Shown: positions 52,691 through 62,106, counted from the first letter of the stretch. The stretch: 64,000 nucleotides of DNA from Fodinibacter sp963707895 (GCA_963707895.1 CAVPRS010000010.1:186001-250000); one strand, 5' to 3'. A program made the numbers and translations. The notes: generated by a model from the sequence alone, not told the origin.

Positions 52691-53679
52691 GAACGCACCC
52701 GGTCGAACAGCGAGCTCTGGCGCGGCGGAGCGTGGGTCGGGTCGACACCGTCGAACAGGCTCGACACCGACTCGCCCTCGTGGATGCGCTTGATCGCCTC
52801 GGCGAAGAGGCCGGCGACCGAGCGCACCTTCAGCTCCGGCCAGCCGACGGGTGCGGGGACGGTGTCGGTGGTGACCACCTCGCTGACCATCGGGTGGTGG
52901 CGCAGCCGCTCCACCGCGCGCCCGGCGAACAGCCCGTGCGTGCAGGCGACGGCCGCCCGGGTGACCCCGCGGTCGGCGAGCCGGTCGAGCAGCTCGACGA
53001 TCGAGCCGCCGGTGGCGATCTCGTCGTCGAGGATGATGGCCCGCTTGCCCTCGACGTCACCGACGATCGAGTCGATGACGACCCGGTCGTCGCCCAGGCG
53101 CCGCTTGGAGCCCGCCGCCACCGACAGGCCGAGCAGCCGCGAGAACTGGGTGGCGTCCTTGGCGTTCCCCAGGTCGGGCGAGACCACGACGGCGTCGTCG
53201 AGGTCCTGCTGGCGGAAGTGGTCGGCGAGCACCCCGAGCGCGGTGAGGTGGTCGACGGGCACCGAGAAGAAGCCGTGCACCTGCGGAGCGTGCAGGTTCA
53301 TCGTGAGCACCCGGTCGGCGCCGGCCGTCGAGATGAGGTCGGCGACGAGACGCCCCCCGAGCGAGATGCGGGAGGCGTCCTTCTTGTCGCTGCGCGCGTA
53401 CGCGTAGTGGGGGATGACCGCCGTGATCATCGAGGCCGAGGCACCGCGGGCGGCGTCGATCATGAGCAGGAGCTCCATGAGCGAGTCCTGGGTGGGCGGC
53501 ACCAGCGGCTGCACGAGGTAGACGTCGCGCTGGCGGCAGTTGGCGAGCAGCTGGGCCTGGAGGCAGTCGTTGCTGAACCGGCTGATCAGGGTCTCGGAGA
53601 GGGTCACCCCCAGCTCGTCGCAGATCCGGTGGGCGAGGGCCGTGTGGGCCGACCCGGAGAACACGACGACCTCGCGCAT
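52687..53679 (-). CDS. prs: ribose-phosphate pyrophosphokinase, divergent class
   Basis: A 330-residue PRPP synthetase-type protein. The PRPP loop DDEIATGGS replaces the usual DDMIDTGGT, and the ATP-contact region reads SRFSNDCLQAQL instead of a FxNGE pattern. VVSPDLGNAKDA, HYAYARSDKK and MNLHAPQVHGFF keep the core signature. TAGGCT ends 6 nt before the ATG on the minus strand. The changes suggest a second, non-canonical copy with altered regulation or substrate; the housekeeping copy is presumably elsewhere. Confidence 0.85.
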   Translation of the reverse strand: MREVVVFSGSAHTALAHRICDELGVTLSETLISRFSNDCLQAQLLANCRQRDVYLVQPLVPPTQDSLMELLLMIDAARGASASMITAVIPHYAYARSDKKDASRISLGGRLVADLISTAGADRVLTMNLHAPQVHGFFSVPVDHLTALGVLADHFRQQDLDDAVVVSPDLGNAKDATQFSRLLGLSVAAGSKRRLGDDRVVIDSIVGDVEGKRAIILDDEIATGGSIVELLDRLADRGVTRAAVACTHGLFAGRAVERLRHHPMVSEVVTTDTVPAPVGWPELKVRSVAGLFAEAIKRIHEGESVSSLFDGVDPTHAPPRQSSLFDRVRS

Positions 53680-53695
53680 GACCGCAGCCTAGCCG

Positions 53696-54679
53696 TCAGC
53701 GGGACGCGTTCAGGGCGGTGCTCAGCTCGGCGGCCAGCTCCCACCGCTGCTGCCGCCCCACGGCCGGTGCCGCACCCGGCATGGACGCGAACCCGTGGGG
53801 CACCCGAAGGTAGTTGGTGAGGCGCACCGGCACCCCGGCATCCCGCAGCGCGCTCGCGTAGCGGGTGCCGTCGTCGCGCAGCGGGTCGAGGTCGGCCGTC
53901 TGCACCAGGGCCGGCGGCAGGCCGTCGAGCCGGCCGAAGAGGGGAGACAGGAGCGGGTCGCGCAGGTCGTGACCGGAGGGCACGTAGTGGTCGCGGAAGG
54001 CGTGCATCGAGCGCTGGGTGAGCCCGCCGGCGTTGGCGTGCTCACCGATCGAGGGGGACGACATGGTGAGGTCCGTGGCCGGGTAGATCAGGGCCTGGTA
54101 CCTCAGCCGGTGGTCGCCGTGGTCGCGCAGCACCTGGGCGACGACCGCCGCCAGGTTGCCGCCGGCCGAGTCCCCGGCGACCGCCATCCGCGAGGCGTCG
54201 GCCCGCAGCACGTCACCGCTCACCCCGACCCAGGTCGTCGCGTCGACGCAGTCGTCGACAGCCACCGGCGCGGGGTGCTCCGGGGCCATCCGGTAGTCGA
54301 CCGAGACCACGACGCAGCCCACCTCGGCGGCGACGAAGGTGCAGAGCGGGTCGTGGTCGACGACATTGCCCAGCACCCAGCCACCGCCGTGGAACCACAT
54401 GACGACCGGGACGTCGGTGCGGGCATCGCGCAGTGCCCGTGGGCGGTAGATCCGCAACGGGATCTCGTGGTCGTCGCGCGCGGGCGCGGTGCCGTAGGTG
54501 ATGCCCACGGACGGGTCGACCCGACCGGTCACCCGGTCGACCAGCCGGTTGCGCGGCAGGACTCCGGCGCGTGCGCGCTGGATGCCGTCGAAGTCGAGCT
54601 CCTCGACGGGTGGCCCGAGCCGGTCGCCCACGAAGGACACCAGCGCCGTGAGGGGGGCCATCCCGCGGTAGCTGCGCAC
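53696..54679 (-). CDS. alpha/beta hydrolase of the hormone-sensitive lipase family
   Basis: A 327-residue esterase or lipase-like enzyme. The oxyanion-hole motif is WFHGGGWVLGN, the nucleophile elbow is GDSAGGNLA, the acid residue is in DLDPLRDDG and the histidine is in VPHGFASM. The GTG start at 54679 lies 20 bp from the divergent dop start. No signal peptide or membrane helix is clear. Substrate unknown. Confidence 0.88.
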   Translation of the reverse strand: MRSYRGMAPLTALVSFVGDRLGPPVEELDFDGIQRARAGVLPRNRLVDRVTGRVDPSVGITYGTAPARDDHEIPLRIYRPRALRDARTDVPVVMWFHGGGWVLGNVVDHDPLCTFVAAEVGCVVVSVDYRMAPEHPAPVAVDDCVDATTWVGVSGDVLRADASRMAVAGDSAGGNLAAVVAQVLRDHGDHRLRYQALIYPATDLTMSSPSIGEHANAGGLTQRSMHAFRDHYVPSGHDLRDPLLSPLFGRLDGLPPALVQTADLDPLRDDGTRYASALRDAGVPVRLTNYLRVPHGFASMPGAAPAVGRQQRWELAAELSTALNASR

Positions 54680-54699
54680 GCGGTCAGTATGGTCGAGAC

Positions 54700-56226
54700 A
54701 TGACCGTGCGCCGGGTGATGGGGATCGAGACCGAGTACGGCATCGTCGTGCCCGGCAACCCCGCGGCCAACCCGATGGTGGCCTCCGGCGACGTCGTCAC
54801 CGCCTACGCGGCCTCGCGCGGCATCCGGCCGGCGCGCGCCAGCTGGGACTACGCCGACGAGGCACCCCTGCGCGACGCCCGCGGCTTCGACATGGGGCGA
54901 GGCACCGCCCACCCCAGCCAGCTCACCGACGTCGAGGACCCCACCCTGGCCAACGTCGTGCTCACCAACGGGGCCCGGCTCTACGTCGACCACGCCCACC
55001 CCGAGTACAGCTCGCCCGAGGTCACCACCCCCCGGGCCGCCGTCACCTGGGACCGCGCCGGCGAGCTCGTCATGCGCGAGGCCGTGGCCCGGCTGGCCAC
55101 CGTGCCACCCGGGGTCAACCTCTACAAGAACAACACCGACGGCAAGGGCGTCTCCTACGGCACCCACGAGAACTACCTGATGGCGCGCTCGACGCCCTTC
55201 GCGAGCATCGTGCGGCACCTCACACCCTTCTTCGTCGTGCGCCAGGTGATGTGCGGATCGGGACGAGTGGGCATCGGCATCGACTCGCGCACCCCGGGCT
55301 ACCAGATCGCCCAGCGCAGCGACTTCTTCGAGGTCGAGGTCGGGCTCGAGACCACCCTGAAGCGCCCGCTCATCAACACCCGTGACGAGCCGCACGCCGT
55401 CGCCGACCGCTACCGCCGGCTGCACGTCATCCTCGGTGACGCCAACCACTGCGACGTCGCGAACCTGCTCAAGATGGGCACCACCTCGCTGGTGCTCGCC
55501 ATGATCGAGGCCGACGTCATCCGCGACGACCTGTCGGTGCGGCGCCCGGTCGCCACCCTGCACGAGGTCTCGCACGACACGACGCTCCAGGCGAAGGTCG
55601 AGCTCGTCGACGGCCGGCGGATGACGGCCCTGGAGCTGCTCTGGGAGTACCACGACCGGGCCGCGGCGTTCGTCGAGCAGCAGTCGGGCGGCGAGCCCGA
55701 CAGCGACACGGCCGAGGTCATGCACTGGTGGGGCACCGTGCTCGACAAGCTCGGCCGTGACCCGATGGAGGCCCGTCGCGAGGTCGACTGGGTGGCCAAG
55801 CTGGCCGTGCTCGAGGGCTACCGCGAGCGGGACGACCTCGGCTGGGGCGACCCGCGGTTGAAGGCCGTCGACCTGCAGTGGTCCGACGTGCGCGCCGACC
55901 GGGGCCTGGCTCACCGGCTCGTGGCCACCGGCCGGCTCGAGGTGCTCGTCGACGAGGCCGACGTGCGGCGGGCCGTCGACGAGCCGCCCAACGACACCCG
56001 GGCGTGGTTCCGCGGCACCTGCCTGCGCCTGTTCCCCGACGACGTCGTGGCGGCGTCGTGGGACTCGGTCATCTTCGACGTCGCCGGTCAGCGCACCCTC
56101 CAGCGGGTTCCGATGCTCGAGCCGCTCAAGGGCACCGAGGCAGGGGTCGGCGAGCTGGTGCGCAACGCGCCGGATGCCGCGTCGCTGCTGCGTGCGCTGG
56201 CCGCCAACGGCGACCCGGCGAACTAG
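54700..56226 (+). CDS. dop: deamidase/depupylase Dop
   Basis: A 508-residue enzyme of the carboxylate-amine ligase fold that converts the C-terminal glutamine of Pup to glutamate and also removes Pup from substrates. MGIETEYGIVVPG holds the magnesium-binding glutamate. DHAHPEYSSPE, NNTDGKGVSYGTHENYL and NTRDEPHA are shared with PafA. The insertion VASGDVVTAYAASRGIRPAR after the first strand is the Dop-loop region that separates it from PafA. TATGGT (54688-54693) ends 6 nt before the ATG. Confidence 0.96.
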   Translation: MTVRRVMGIETEYGIVVPGNPAANPMVASGDVVTAYAASRGIRPARASWDYADEAPLRDARGFDMGRGTAHPSQLTDVEDPTLANVVLTNGARLYVDHAHPEYSSPEVTTPRAAVTWDRAGELVMREAVARLATVPPGVNLYKNNTDGKGVSYGTHENYLMARSTPFASIVRHLTPFFVVRQVMCGSGRVGIGIDSRTPGYQIAQRSDFFEVEVGLETTLKRPLINTRDEPHAVADRYRRLHVILGDANHCDVANLLKMGTTSLVLAMIEADVIRDDLSVRRPVATLHEVSHDTTLQAKVELVDGRRMTALELLWEYHDRAAAFVEQQSGGEPDSDTAEVMHWWGTVLDKLGRDPMEARREVDWVAKLAVLEGYRERDDLGWGDPRLKAVDLQWSDVRADRGLAHRLVATGRLEVLVDEADVRRAVDEPPNDTRAWFRGTCLRLFPDDVVAASWDSVIFDVAGQRTLQRVPMLEPLKGTEAGVGELVRNAPDAASLLRALAANGDPAN

Positions 56227-56284
56227 CGCCGTCCACGTGGTGACCGGGCCGAGAACCCTGCGTCGTCAGTGCAGGTGCGCGGAC

Positions 56285-56317
56285 TAGGCTCGCCACAAGT
56301 CCACCTTGAGGAGGGGT
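56285..56317 (+). promoter_or_regulatory. pup: pup promoter -10 and ribosome-binding site
   Basis: TAGGCT at 56285-56290 would start a transcript near 56297, giving a leader of about 25 nt. GAGGAGGGG at 56309-56317 is a near-perfect ribosome site 4-5 nt before the ATG. Pup thus has its own promoter and strong translation, unlike its leaderless neighbours. Confidence 0.6.
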
Positions 56318-56321
56318 CACC

Positions 56322-56513
56322 ATGGCCGGTCAGGAGCAGGTCCGCCCGCAGCGTCGCGACGACGGCGGTCCCGACGACGCGCCGGAGCCCGCCGCCGCGG
56401 CAGCGCAGGTGAACACCAGCGAGATCGACGACATCCTCGACGAGATCGACGGCGTGCTCGAGTCCAACGCCGAGGAGTTCGTGCGCGGGTTCGTCCAGAA
56501 GGGTGGCCAGTGA
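56322..56513 (+). CDS. pup: prokaryotic ubiquitin-like protein Pup
   Basis: A 63-residue modifier attached to lysines of target proteins by PafA and read by Mpa. The N-terminal half is disordered and Ala/Pro/Asp-rich. The helical Mpa-binding segment is NTSEIDDILDEIDGVLESNAEEFVRGF, shown here only as its general position 31-57. It ends VQKGGQ, so the terminal glutamine must be deamidated by Dop before ligation. The stop overlaps the prcB GTG. Confidence 0.97.
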   Translation: MAGQEQVRPQRRDDGGPDDAPEPAAAAAQVNTSEIDDILDEIDGVLESNAEEFVRGFVQKGGQ

Positions 56514-57337
56514 CCACCGGAGCCGACAACGGGCGGCTGCCCGCGGCCTTCATGGTGCCGGGGTCGTCGTCGTTCACCGAGTTCCTGTCGGCCCAGGCGC
56601 CGACCCTGCTGCCCGCGGGGCGCACGCTGCCCGTGGGCGCCGCGATCGACGCACCGCACGGCACGACGATCGTCACGCTCACCTACGCCGGCGGCGTCGT
56701 CATGGCTGGTGACCGCCGCGCCACGATGGGCAACCTGATCGCCAACCGCGACATGGAGAAGGTCTTCGCCACCGACGAGTTCAGCCTGGTCGGCATCGCC
56801 GGCACCGCGGGGCTGGCGATCGAGCTGGTGCGGCTGTTCCAGGTCGAGCTCGAGCACTACGAGAAGATCGAGGGCACCCTGATGTCGCTCGAGGGCAAGG
56901 CCAACCGGCTCGCCTCGATGATCCGGGGCAACCTCGCGATGGCGATGCAGGGGCTCTCGGTCGTGCCCGTGTTCGCGGGCTTCGACAGCGACACCGGCAT
57001 CGGGCGGATCTTCTCCTACGACGTGACCGGTGGCTGCTACGAGGAGCACGACCACCACAGCGTGGGGTCGGGCTCGCTGTTCGCCCGCGGCGCGCTGAAG
57101 AAGGTCTACCGCCGCGGCGGCACCCTCGACGACGCGGTGCGCAATGCCGTCGAGGCGCTCTACGACGCCGCCGACGACGACTCGGCCACCGGTGGCCCCG
57201 ACGTCGGGCGGCGGATCTGGCCCACGGTGGGCATCGTCGACGACGACGGCACCCGCTTCGTGCCCGACGACGAGATCGCGCCGGTGGTCGACGCGATCAT
57301 CGCCGCGCGGGTCGACAACCCGGGAGGTGTGCGATGA
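56510..57337 (+). CDS. prcB: 20S proteasome beta subunit PrcB
   Basis: A 275-residue precursor of the catalytic ring. Autocleavage after a 51-residue propeptide would expose T52 in HG-TTIVTLTYAGG as nucleophile. D in MAGDRRAT and the lysine in NRDMEKVF complete the active site. The GTG overlaps the pup stop by 4 bp (GTGA), and its own end overlaps prcA, so the four genes pup-prcB-prcA-pafA are translationally coupled. Confidence 0.97.
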   Translation: MTTGADNGRLPAAFMVPGSSSFTEFLSAQAPTLLPAGRTLPVGAAIDAPHGTTIVTLTYAGGVVMAGDRRATMGNLIANRDMEKVFATDEFSLVGIAGTAGLAIELVRLFQVELEHYEKIEGTLMSLEGKANRLASMIRGNLAMAMQGLSVVPVFAGFDSDTGIGRIFSYDVTGGCYEEHDHHSVGSGSLFARGALKKVYRRGGTLDDAVRNAVEALYDAADDDSATGGPDVGRRIWPTVGIVDDDGTRFVPDDEIAPVVDAIIAARVDNPGGVR

Positions 57338-58146
57338 CCGCCGGCATGCCGTTCTACGTCTCGCCCGAGCAGCTGATGAAGGACCGCGCCGACTTCGCGC
57401 GCAAGGGCATCGCCCGCGGCCGCTCGGTGGTCGTGCTCGCCTACGACAACGGCATCGCCTTCGTGGCCGAGAACCCCAGCCGGGCACTGCACAAGGTCTC
57501 CGAGATCTACGACCGGATCGCCTTCGCCGCGGTCGGCAAGTACAACGAGTTCGAGAACCTGCGGGTGGCCGGGGTGCGATACGCCGACCTGCGCGGCTAC
57601 TCCTACGACCGCTCCGACGTCACCGCCCGCGGCCTCGCGAACGCCTACGCCCAGACCCTCGGCTCCGTCTTCACCCAGGAGTCCAAGCCCTACGAGGTCG
57701 AGATCGTCGTGGCCGAGGTCGGCACGAGCCCCGAGACCGACCAGGTCTACCGGCTCACGTACGACGGCTCGGTCGCCGACGAGCACGGCTTCGTCGCCAT
57801 GGGCGGGGGAGCGGAGCAGATCGAGACCGGCCTGAAGGAGCAGTGGCGCGAGGGCCTGCACCTCTCCGAGGCGCTGGCGCTGGCCGTCGGGCTGCTCGGC
57901 GCCGACCCCGCGGGTGGACCCAACCGCGAGCTCACGCCGGCCCAGCTCGAGGTGGCCGTGCTGGACCGGGACCGGCCGCGGCGTACCTTCCGCCGGATCA
58001 CCGGGCAGCTGCTCGAGCGCCTGCTGAGCAGCGACGACCCCACCCGTGACGCCCCGCCGGCCGACGACGGCGCCGACACGTCGGTGCGCGACGCCTCGAC
58101 CAACCCGCAGACCCAGCGCCCCGCGCAGGACGGCCCACCGGCGTGA
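57334..58146 (+). CDS. prcA: 20S proteasome alpha subunit PrcA
   Basis: A 270-residue gating subunit. MPFYVSPEQLMKDRADFARKGIARGRSVV is the alpha N-terminal region that closes the pore, and there is no catalytic threonine. VGKYNEFENLRVAGVRYADLRGYSYDRSDV is typical. The C-terminal 30 residues are acidic and disordered. The ATG overlaps the prcB stop and its stop overlaps the pafA GTG, each by 4 bp. Confidence 0.97.
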   Translation: MTAGMPFYVSPEQLMKDRADFARKGIARGRSVVVLAYDNGIAFVAENPSRALHKVSEIYDRIAFAAVGKYNEFENLRVAGVRYADLRGYSYDRSDVTARGLANAYAQTLGSVFTQESKPYEVEIVVAEVGTSPETDQVYRLTYDGSVADEHGFVAMGGGAEQIETGLKEQWREGLHLSEALALAVGLLGADPAGGPNRELTPAQLEVAVLDRDRPRRTFRRITGQLLERLLSSDDPTRDAPPADDGADTSVRDASTNPQTQRPAQDGPPA

Positions 58147-59522
58147 ACACGCCCGGGGGACGCCGGATCTTCGGGATCGAGAACGAGTACGGCATCACCT
58201 GCTCGACCGGTGGCCAGCGCACGCTCACTCCCGACGAGGTGGCCCGCTACCTCTTCCGCAAGGTCGTGGCGTGGGGCCGCTCCAGCAACGTGTTCCTCAC
58301 CAACGGCTCACGGCTCTACCTCGACGTCGGCTCGCACCCCGAGTACGCCACCGCCGAGTGCGACTCGCTGCGCCAGGTCGTCGCCCACGACAAGGCGGGC
58401 GAGCGGATCATCGAGGGCCTCGTCGTCGACGCCCAGCAGCGACTGCGCGAGGACGGCGTGGCCGGCGACATCTACGTGTTCAAGAACAACACCGACTCGG
58501 CCGGCAACTCCTACGGGTGCCACGAGAACTACCTCGTCACCCGGGCCGGTGAGTTCTCGACGATCTCCGACACCCTCCTGCCCTTCCTCATCAGCCGCCA
58601 GATCACCTGCGGCGCCGGAAAGCTCGTGGCCACGTCCAAGGGCGCCACGTACGCCGTGAGCCAGCGGGCCGACCACATCTGGGAGGGCGTGTCGTCGGCG
58701 ACCACCCGCAGCCGACCGATCATCAACACCCGCGACGAGCCGCACGCCGACGCCGAGCACTACCGGCGCCTGCACGTCATCGTCGGCGACTCGAACATGA
58801 GCGAGTCGACCACGATGCTCAAGGTCGGCTCCTGCGACCTCGTGCTGCGGATGATCGAGTCCGGCGTGGTCATGCGCGACCTCACCCTCGAGAACCCGAT
58901 CCGCGCCATCCGTGAGATCTCCCACGACACCACCGGCCGCCGCACGGTGCGCCTGGCCAACGGCCGCCAGCTGAGCGCCCTCGACCTGCAGCGCGAGTAC
59001 CTCTCCAAGGCCACCGAGTTCGTCGCCCGCGAAGGCTCGACCGACCCGCTGCACGAGCGGGTGCTCGAGCTCTGGGACCGCACCCTGACCGCCGTCGAGA
59101 CCGGCGACCTGGCCCTGGTCGGCACCGAGATCGACTGGGTCATCAAGCACCGGCTCCTCGACGACTACGCCACGAAGCACGGGCTCGACCTCGACCACCC
59201 GCGACTGGCGCAGATCGACCTCGCCTACCACGACATCGACCGCAGCCGCGGGCTGTTCTACCTGCTCCAGCGGCGCGGCCGGGTCGCCCGGGTGGTCAGC
59301 GACCCCGAGATCTTCGCGGCCAAGGTGCGCCCTCCCGAGACCACCCGCGCGAAGCTGCGCGGCGACTTCATCCGGGCCGCTCAGGAGCACCGGCGCGACT
59401 TCACGGTCGACTGGGTGCACCTCAAGCTCAACGACCAGGCCCAGCGCACGGTCCTGTGCAAGGACCCCTTCCTCGCCCAGGACCCCCGGGTCGAGCGGCT
59501 CATCGAGGGCATGACCGGCTGA
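58143..59522 (+). CDS. pafA: Pup--protein ligase PafA
   Basis: A 459-residue ligase that joins the Pup C-terminal glutamate to substrate lysines with ATP. RRIFGIENEYG holds the magnesium glutamates. VGSHPEYATAECDS, KNNTDSAGNSYGCHENYL and NTRDEPHADAEHYRRLHVI parallel Dop, but the Dop-specific insertion is missing. It is the last gene of the coupled pup-prcB-prcA-pafA operon. The next gene is 125 bp away and has its own -10. Confidence 0.97.
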   Translation: MNTPGGRRIFGIENEYGITCSTGGQRTLTPDEVARYLFRKVVAWGRSSNVFLTNGSRLYLDVGSHPEYATAECDSLRQVVAHDKAGERIIEGLVVDAQQRLREDGVAGDIYVFKNNTDSAGNSYGCHENYLVTRAGEFSTISDTLLPFLISRQITCGAGKLVATSKGATYAVSQRADHIWEGVSSATTRSRPIINTRDEPHADAEHYRRLHVIVGDSNMSESTTMLKVGSCDLVLRMIESGVVMRDLTLENPIRAIREISHDTTGRRTVRLANGRQLSALDLQREYLSKATEFVAREGSTDPLHERVLELWDRTLTAVETGDLALVGTEIDWVIKHRLLDDYATKHGLDLDHPRLAQIDLAYHDIDRSRGLFYLLQRRGRVARVVSDPEIFAAKVRPPETTRAKLRGDFIRAAQEHRRDFTVDWVHLKLNDQAQRTVLCKDPFLAQDPRVERLIEGMTG

Positions 59523-59647
59523 CCGCACAGGGGTGCACGTGCAGGGTTCTCCCAGCCGGCGATGCGGGAGTTCACACCGGGCGCCGTTATCGTGGGTTGC
59601 TGTTGTCCGCTGCTCGACAGCGCCCCACGACCCAAAGGTTCACCCAC

Positions 59648-60598
59648 GTGTCACGTCGCCTTGCCACAGCCCTTTCCGCCACGCTCCTCGCCTCAGCCCT
59701 CGTGCTGAGCGCCTGCGGCGAGGAGGAGGCCGCAAAGCCCTCCGCCGCCATCAGCGCGGTGACCGTCAACGGCAGCGACCCCAAGGCGGCCCCGACGGTC
59801 ACGGTGAAGTCGCCCCTGAAGGTCACCAAGACCGAGTCCGACGTCGTCACCGACGGCACCGGCGCGACCGTGGGCAAGGACGACCTGGTGTCGATCCAGG
59901 CGGTCATCGTCAACGGCACCGACGGCAAGGTCGCGCACTCCACGTGGGAGACCGGCCCCGTGGGCCTCAACCTCGGCGACGCGAGCCTGTTCCCCTCGTT
60001 CAAGAGCCAGCTGCCCGGCAAGAAGGTCGGTGACCGCGTGGTCATCACCTCGACCCCCGCCGACGCGTTCGGCGACAACGGCAACGACACCATCGGTGTG
60101 AAGAAGGACGACCCGGTCGTCTTCGTCGTCGACGTCGTCTCGGCCACCAAGGCCCTCGACGAGGCCACCGGCAAGGCCGTGGCGCCGAAGAAGGGCCTGC
60201 CGACGGTGACCATGAACGAGGGCAAGCCGGCCACGATCACCATCCCGAAGGGCGTCAAGCCCCCCACGAAGACCGTCGTCGTCCCGCTCATCGAGGGCAC
60301 CGGCCCCGAGGTCAAGAAGGGCCAGACCGTGCGGGTGGCCTACACCGGCGCCCTCTGGAAGGACGGCAGCGTCTTCGACTCCAGCGCCAGCCGCCCCGAG
60401 CAGCCGTACTTCGACTTCCCCATCGCGCAGGGCCAGGTCATCAAGGGCTGGGACAACGGCCTGGTCGGCCAGAAGGTCGGCAGCCGCGTGCTCCTCGTCA
60501 TCCCCCCGGCCGACGGCTACGGCACCGCCGGCAGCCCGCCGAAGATCTCGGGCACCGACACCCTGGTCTTCGTCGTCGACATCCTGGCCGCGTACTGA
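59648..60598 (+). CDS. FKBP-type peptidyl-prolyl isomerase lipoprotein
   Basis: A 316-residue secreted lipoprotein: basic RR start, hydrophobic segment and lipobox LSAC (cysteine near residue 23). Two FKBP-like domains follow. The first (about 50-170) is degenerate; the second (about 225-316) has VRVAYTGALWKDGSVFDSS, QVIKGWDNGLVGQKVGSRVLLVIPPADGYG and DTLVFVVDIL. The GTG start is 55 bp after TATCGT (59588-59593). It sits beside the proteasome genes in many actinobacteria, without known functional link. Confidence 0.9.
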   Translation: MSRRLATALSATLLASALVLSACGEEEAAKPSAAISAVTVNGSDPKAAPTVTVKSPLKVTKTESDVVTDGTGATVGKDDLVSIQAVIVNGTDGKVAHSTWETGPVGLNLGDASLFPSFKSQLPGKKVGDRVVITSTPADAFGDNGNDTIGVKKDDPVVFVVDVVSATKALDEATGKAVAPKKGLPTVTMNEGKPATITIPKGVKPPTKTVVVPLIEGTGPEVKKGQTVRVAYTGALWKDGSVFDSSASRPEQPYFDFPIAQGQVIKGWDNGLVGQKVGSRVLLVIPPADGYGTAGSPPKISGTDTLVFVVDILAAY

Positions 60599-60641
60599 GC
60601 CACACCGCCCGAGCAGTGCCCGACTCCCGAGAGGTCATCGC

Positions 60642-61022
60642 ATGAGCAACCAGCCCACCCGCCCCGAGATCGACTTCCCCGGCGACGAGCCGCCCACCGA
60701 GCTCGTCATCGAGGACATCACCCTGGGTGACGGCCCCGAGGCCGTCGCCGGCCACACGATTCGGGCGCACTACGTCGGCGTCGCGCACTCGACCGGCGAG
60801 GAGTTCGACGCCTCGTGGAACCGCGGCGAGCCGCTGGAGTTCCGGCTCGGCGTCGGCATGGTCATCGCCGGCTGGGACCAGGGCATCGAGGGGATGAAGG
60901 TCGGCGGCCGCCGCCGGCTCACGATCCCCCCGCACCTGGGCTACGGCGACCGTGGCGCCGGTGCCGCGATCAAGCCGGGCGAGACGCTCATCTTCGTGGT
61001 CGACCTCACGGACGTGCGCTGA
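60642..61022 (+). CDS. cytoplasmic FKBP-type peptidyl-prolyl isomerase
   Basis: A 126-residue single-domain isomerase: VRAHYVGV-like IRAHYVGVAHSTGEEFDASW, GMVIAGWDQGIEGMKVGGRRRLTIPPHLGYGDRG and ETLIFVVDLTDV give the full active site. There is no signal peptide, so it acts in the cytosol. It lies 43 bp after the lipoprotein gene. Its last 17 bp overlap the convergent DUF3866 gene. Confidence 0.92.
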   Translation: MSNQPTRPEIDFPGDEPPTELVIEDITLGDGPEAVAGHTIRAHYVGVAHSTGEEFDASWNRGEPLEFRLGVGMVIAGWDQGIEGMKVGGRRRLTIPPHLGYGDRGAGAAIKPGETLIFVVDLTDVR

Positions 61023-62106
61023 GCGCACCGGCGTGAGCACCCGCGGCGGCTGCCGCGACGAACGGGGCGGGGTCTGCATCCAGACCCCGCCCCATCGTCG
61101 TCAGGGCCACCGGTGAGGTGTGCAGCGCGTCGAGCAGTCCGTCGGCGGGCACCTCGACCACGGTCAGCTCGGCCCGCGCGTCGTTGACCAGGGCGTCGAG
61201 CTGGGAGCGCACCAGGGCGTCGAGCTCGGGGTCGGGCAGCGTCGTCACGGGCAGGTCGGCGGGGGTCAGCAGGGCGCGGCCGTATGCCGTGCGGCTGTGG
61301 TGGCTGATGCCGCGGTGCCGCTCGCGCCGGTCGGCTCCCGAGACGCGCAGCGACGCCACCGAGCGGCCGCCGAGCACGTCGGCGGCGTGCAGGGCGTCGG
61401 CGCAGGCCACCCCGGAGTAGCCCCAGCGGGTTCCGGTGCCCACGTTGCCCGGCCCCTGGGCCACGACCGTCACGTCGGCGCCCACCACGTGGCGGGCCGC
61501 CAGCAGGCCGGTGTGGGTCGTCACGGCCTCGTGGTCGCCGCCGAAGGCCTGGCCGACGGTGACCGTGGCGGCCAGCCACCCGGCATCCGCCAGACCTGCC
61601 ACGGCGCGCGAGAAGGCGACCGGCAGCGCACCGCCATCGGTCATGACGTAGGCGACCCGGGCGCCCGGGTTGGCGGCACGGATGCCGGCCAGCACCGCAG
61701 GCAGGGCGGAGTGCAGGTCGGCGACGACCACCGGCATCCCGCCGAGGTCGTCGGCCGCGGCCAGATCGGCGTGGTGCGGGCTGTCCTGCTCGTCGACCGC
61801 GAGCAGCATCTGCTGCATCGGCGTGTAGCGCGCCTTGACGATGTGTCCGGGCCCGGCCGGCGGGTCGACCGGCAGGTCGTCGGGGCGCGCGACGACGAAC
61901 GCCAGGCCGCCGGTGCCCAGCCCCCTGAGCAGGGCCGACGCGTTGAGCAGCACCCGCTCACCGGGCCGAGGTGCCCCCACCATGGCCGTGTAGGCGAGCG
62001 CGCGCACCGGCGGGTCGGGGGAGTCCTCGAGGGCCACCGTGCACTCCACGGCACCCGGCCAGTGGCGCACCTGTTCGATGACCGTCCCGGCTCGCCACTG
62101 CATCAC
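61006..62106 (-). CDS. DUF3866 family protein
   Basis: A 366-residue protein with the DUF3866 features: NASALLRGLGTGGLAFVVA, GHIVKARYTPMQQMLLAVDEQDSPHH, VADLHSALPAVLAGIRAANP and AQGPGNVGTGTRWGYSG. TACGCT ends 7 nt before the GTG at 62106, which favours it over the ATG one codon later. The gene commonly lies between FKBP and pafB. No function is established. Confidence 0.88.
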   Translation of the reverse strand: MMQWRAGTVIEQVRHWPGAVECTVALEDSPDPPVRALAYTAMVGAPRPGERVLLNASALLRGLGTGGLAFVVARPDDLPVDPPAGPGHIVKARYTPMQQMLLAVDEQDSPHHADLAAADDLGGMPVVVADLHSALPAVLAGIRAANPGARVAYVMTDGGALPVAFSRAVAGLADAGWLAATVTVGQAFGGDHEAVTTHTGLLAARHVVGADVTVVAQGPGNVGTGTRWGYSGVACADALHAADVLGGRSVASLRVSGADRRERHRGISHHSRTAYGRALLTPADLPVTTLPDPELDALVRSQLDALVNDARAELTVVEVPADGLLDALHTSPVALTTMGRGLDADPAPFVAAAAAGAHAGALSARP

